Assembly: GCF_010500955.1 (NCBI RefSeq)
Contig: NZ_QVMJ01000011.1
Coordinates: forward strand, 62,001-126,000
DNA: 64,000 nucleotides
Source: Bacteroides sp. 519
GTDB taxonomy: Bacteria > Bacteroidota > Bacteroidia > Bacteroidales > Bacteroidaceae
Reading direction: 5' to 3'
Position numbers and translations under genes: made by a program. Positions 63,759 to 64,000 of this stretch are shown here, one piece after another (position 1 is the stretch's first letter; every line of letters begins with the position of its first letter). The notes under the pieces are model-generated. The model worked only from the letters and a program-made list of their open reading frames with translations. It made no database searches and was not told where the DNA came from.

Positions 63759-64000
63759 ACCCGTTGGCGGAATTAAATTAGCGCATATTTAACTCTTCCG
63801 ATAGGTTTATTATTTATTTTGTTGATATTATAAAACTGGTTTTGCTGATTATTCTTGTGAATATATCCATTGACGTCTTTAGCGTAATTCCTAATCATCA
63901 TAAACTGGTCACACATTTGAGAAAAGAGCGTTTCAATTCTTTTTCTGGCCTTTACGAAAGGTTTAAATGTTGGTTTCCAAGTCTTTTGATTTAAACTAAG
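63759..64000. mobile_element. left part of an IS982-family insertion sequence
   Basis: The transposase fragment defines the element. Its left end may be at about 63759, where acccgttggcgg begins; IS982 elements usually end in ACCC. The right end is outside the window, so the terminal inverted repeat cannot be confirmed. Confidence 0.55.
63773..64000 (-). CDS. IS982-family transposase, C-terminal fragment
   Basis: An open frame of 75 codons plus the stop, entering from the right edge and ending with TAA at 63773-63775. It holds WKPTFKPFVKARKRIETLF, then SQMCDQFMMIRNYAKDV and, at the end, NNKPIGRVKYAL. These are close to the C-terminus of IS982-type DDE transposases (KxRKRIETxFSQLCDQFMI.RNYAK...NKPIG..KYAL). 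It is part of an insertion sequence next to the sigma gene. Confidence 0.85.
   Translation of the reverse strand, partial: LSLNQKTWKPTFKPFVKARKRIETLFSQMCDQFMMIRNYAKDVNGYIHKNNQQNQFYNINKINNKPIGRVKYALI

Overview
The window is chromosomal DNA from a Bacteroidota bacterium of the order Bacteroidales. The evidence is the SusC/SusD/SusE genes, FecR-type anti-sigma factors, an ExbB/ExbD set with extra partners, IlvC and thioesterase proteins of Bacteroidales type, and repeated upstream TAnnTTTG boxes, the -7 element of this phylum. The protein style resembles Parabacteroides, Dysgonomonas and relatives, but the genus cannot be fixed from the sequence alone. Most of the window is housekeeping DNA, broken up by an unusual amount of structured intergenic sequence.

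Layout. 1-118 holds the start of a leftward DUF4105-type gene. 735-8384 is a rightward envelope group: pantothenate kinase, outer-membrane protein, TPR protein, LptC-like lipoprotein, CNNM/CorC protein and a SurA/PpiD-like isomerase. 8500-10438 has a cysteine desulfidase-like enzyme and a SlyD-like isomerase. 10654-16953 is the branched-chain amino acid operon ilvD-ilvB-ilvH-thioesterase-ilvC, preceded by a legible transcription attenuator with a Leu/Ile/Val-rich leader peptide. 17017-29587 is mixed: PqiA-like and lipoprotein pair, Rpn nuclease copy 1, GH20, prohibitin, GH29, Upf1-like helicase, M48 protease, pfkA, ispH and cmk. 30416-36279 has tonB, a polyprenyl synthase, TatD, tRNA-Ser(GGA) and exbB-X-exbD-exbD. 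36348-50166 has a GNAT protein, M64 peptidase, Lrp, thyA, a PLD protein, an ECF-sigma operon, a small repeat peptide, and a long leftward operon (TPR/PD40-nfeD-floA-nucleoside phosphorylase-exonuclease-xseA-xseB), ending at Rpn copy 2. 50304-54223 has three poorly known envelope genes. 54380-63677 is a Sus-like locus (sigma, FecR, SusC, SusD, SusE/FISUMP, two DUF4832/DUF4874 proteins) in which SusC has lost its N-terminal half. 63773-64000 is the end of an IS982-family transposase.

The most interesting material lies between genes. (1) Five arrays of short palindromes occur at a strict pitch. Two arrays of five gctatatagc units and two arrays built on an ATGCAGCAT core all have exactly 23-bp spacing. 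One array of five ctaccgggat-type units has exactly 22-bp spacing. Unit sequence differs between families but the pitch does not. (2) About fifteen long inverted repeats have arms made of short reiterated words that differ at each locus. Seven of these loci carry the apex core ATGCCGCAT or ATGCTGCAT. In two places (165-646 and 29780-30272) a pyrimidine/purine tract, an apex-type hairpin and a 23-bp array occur together. I know of no named repeat class with this architecture. All function assigned to it here is inference.
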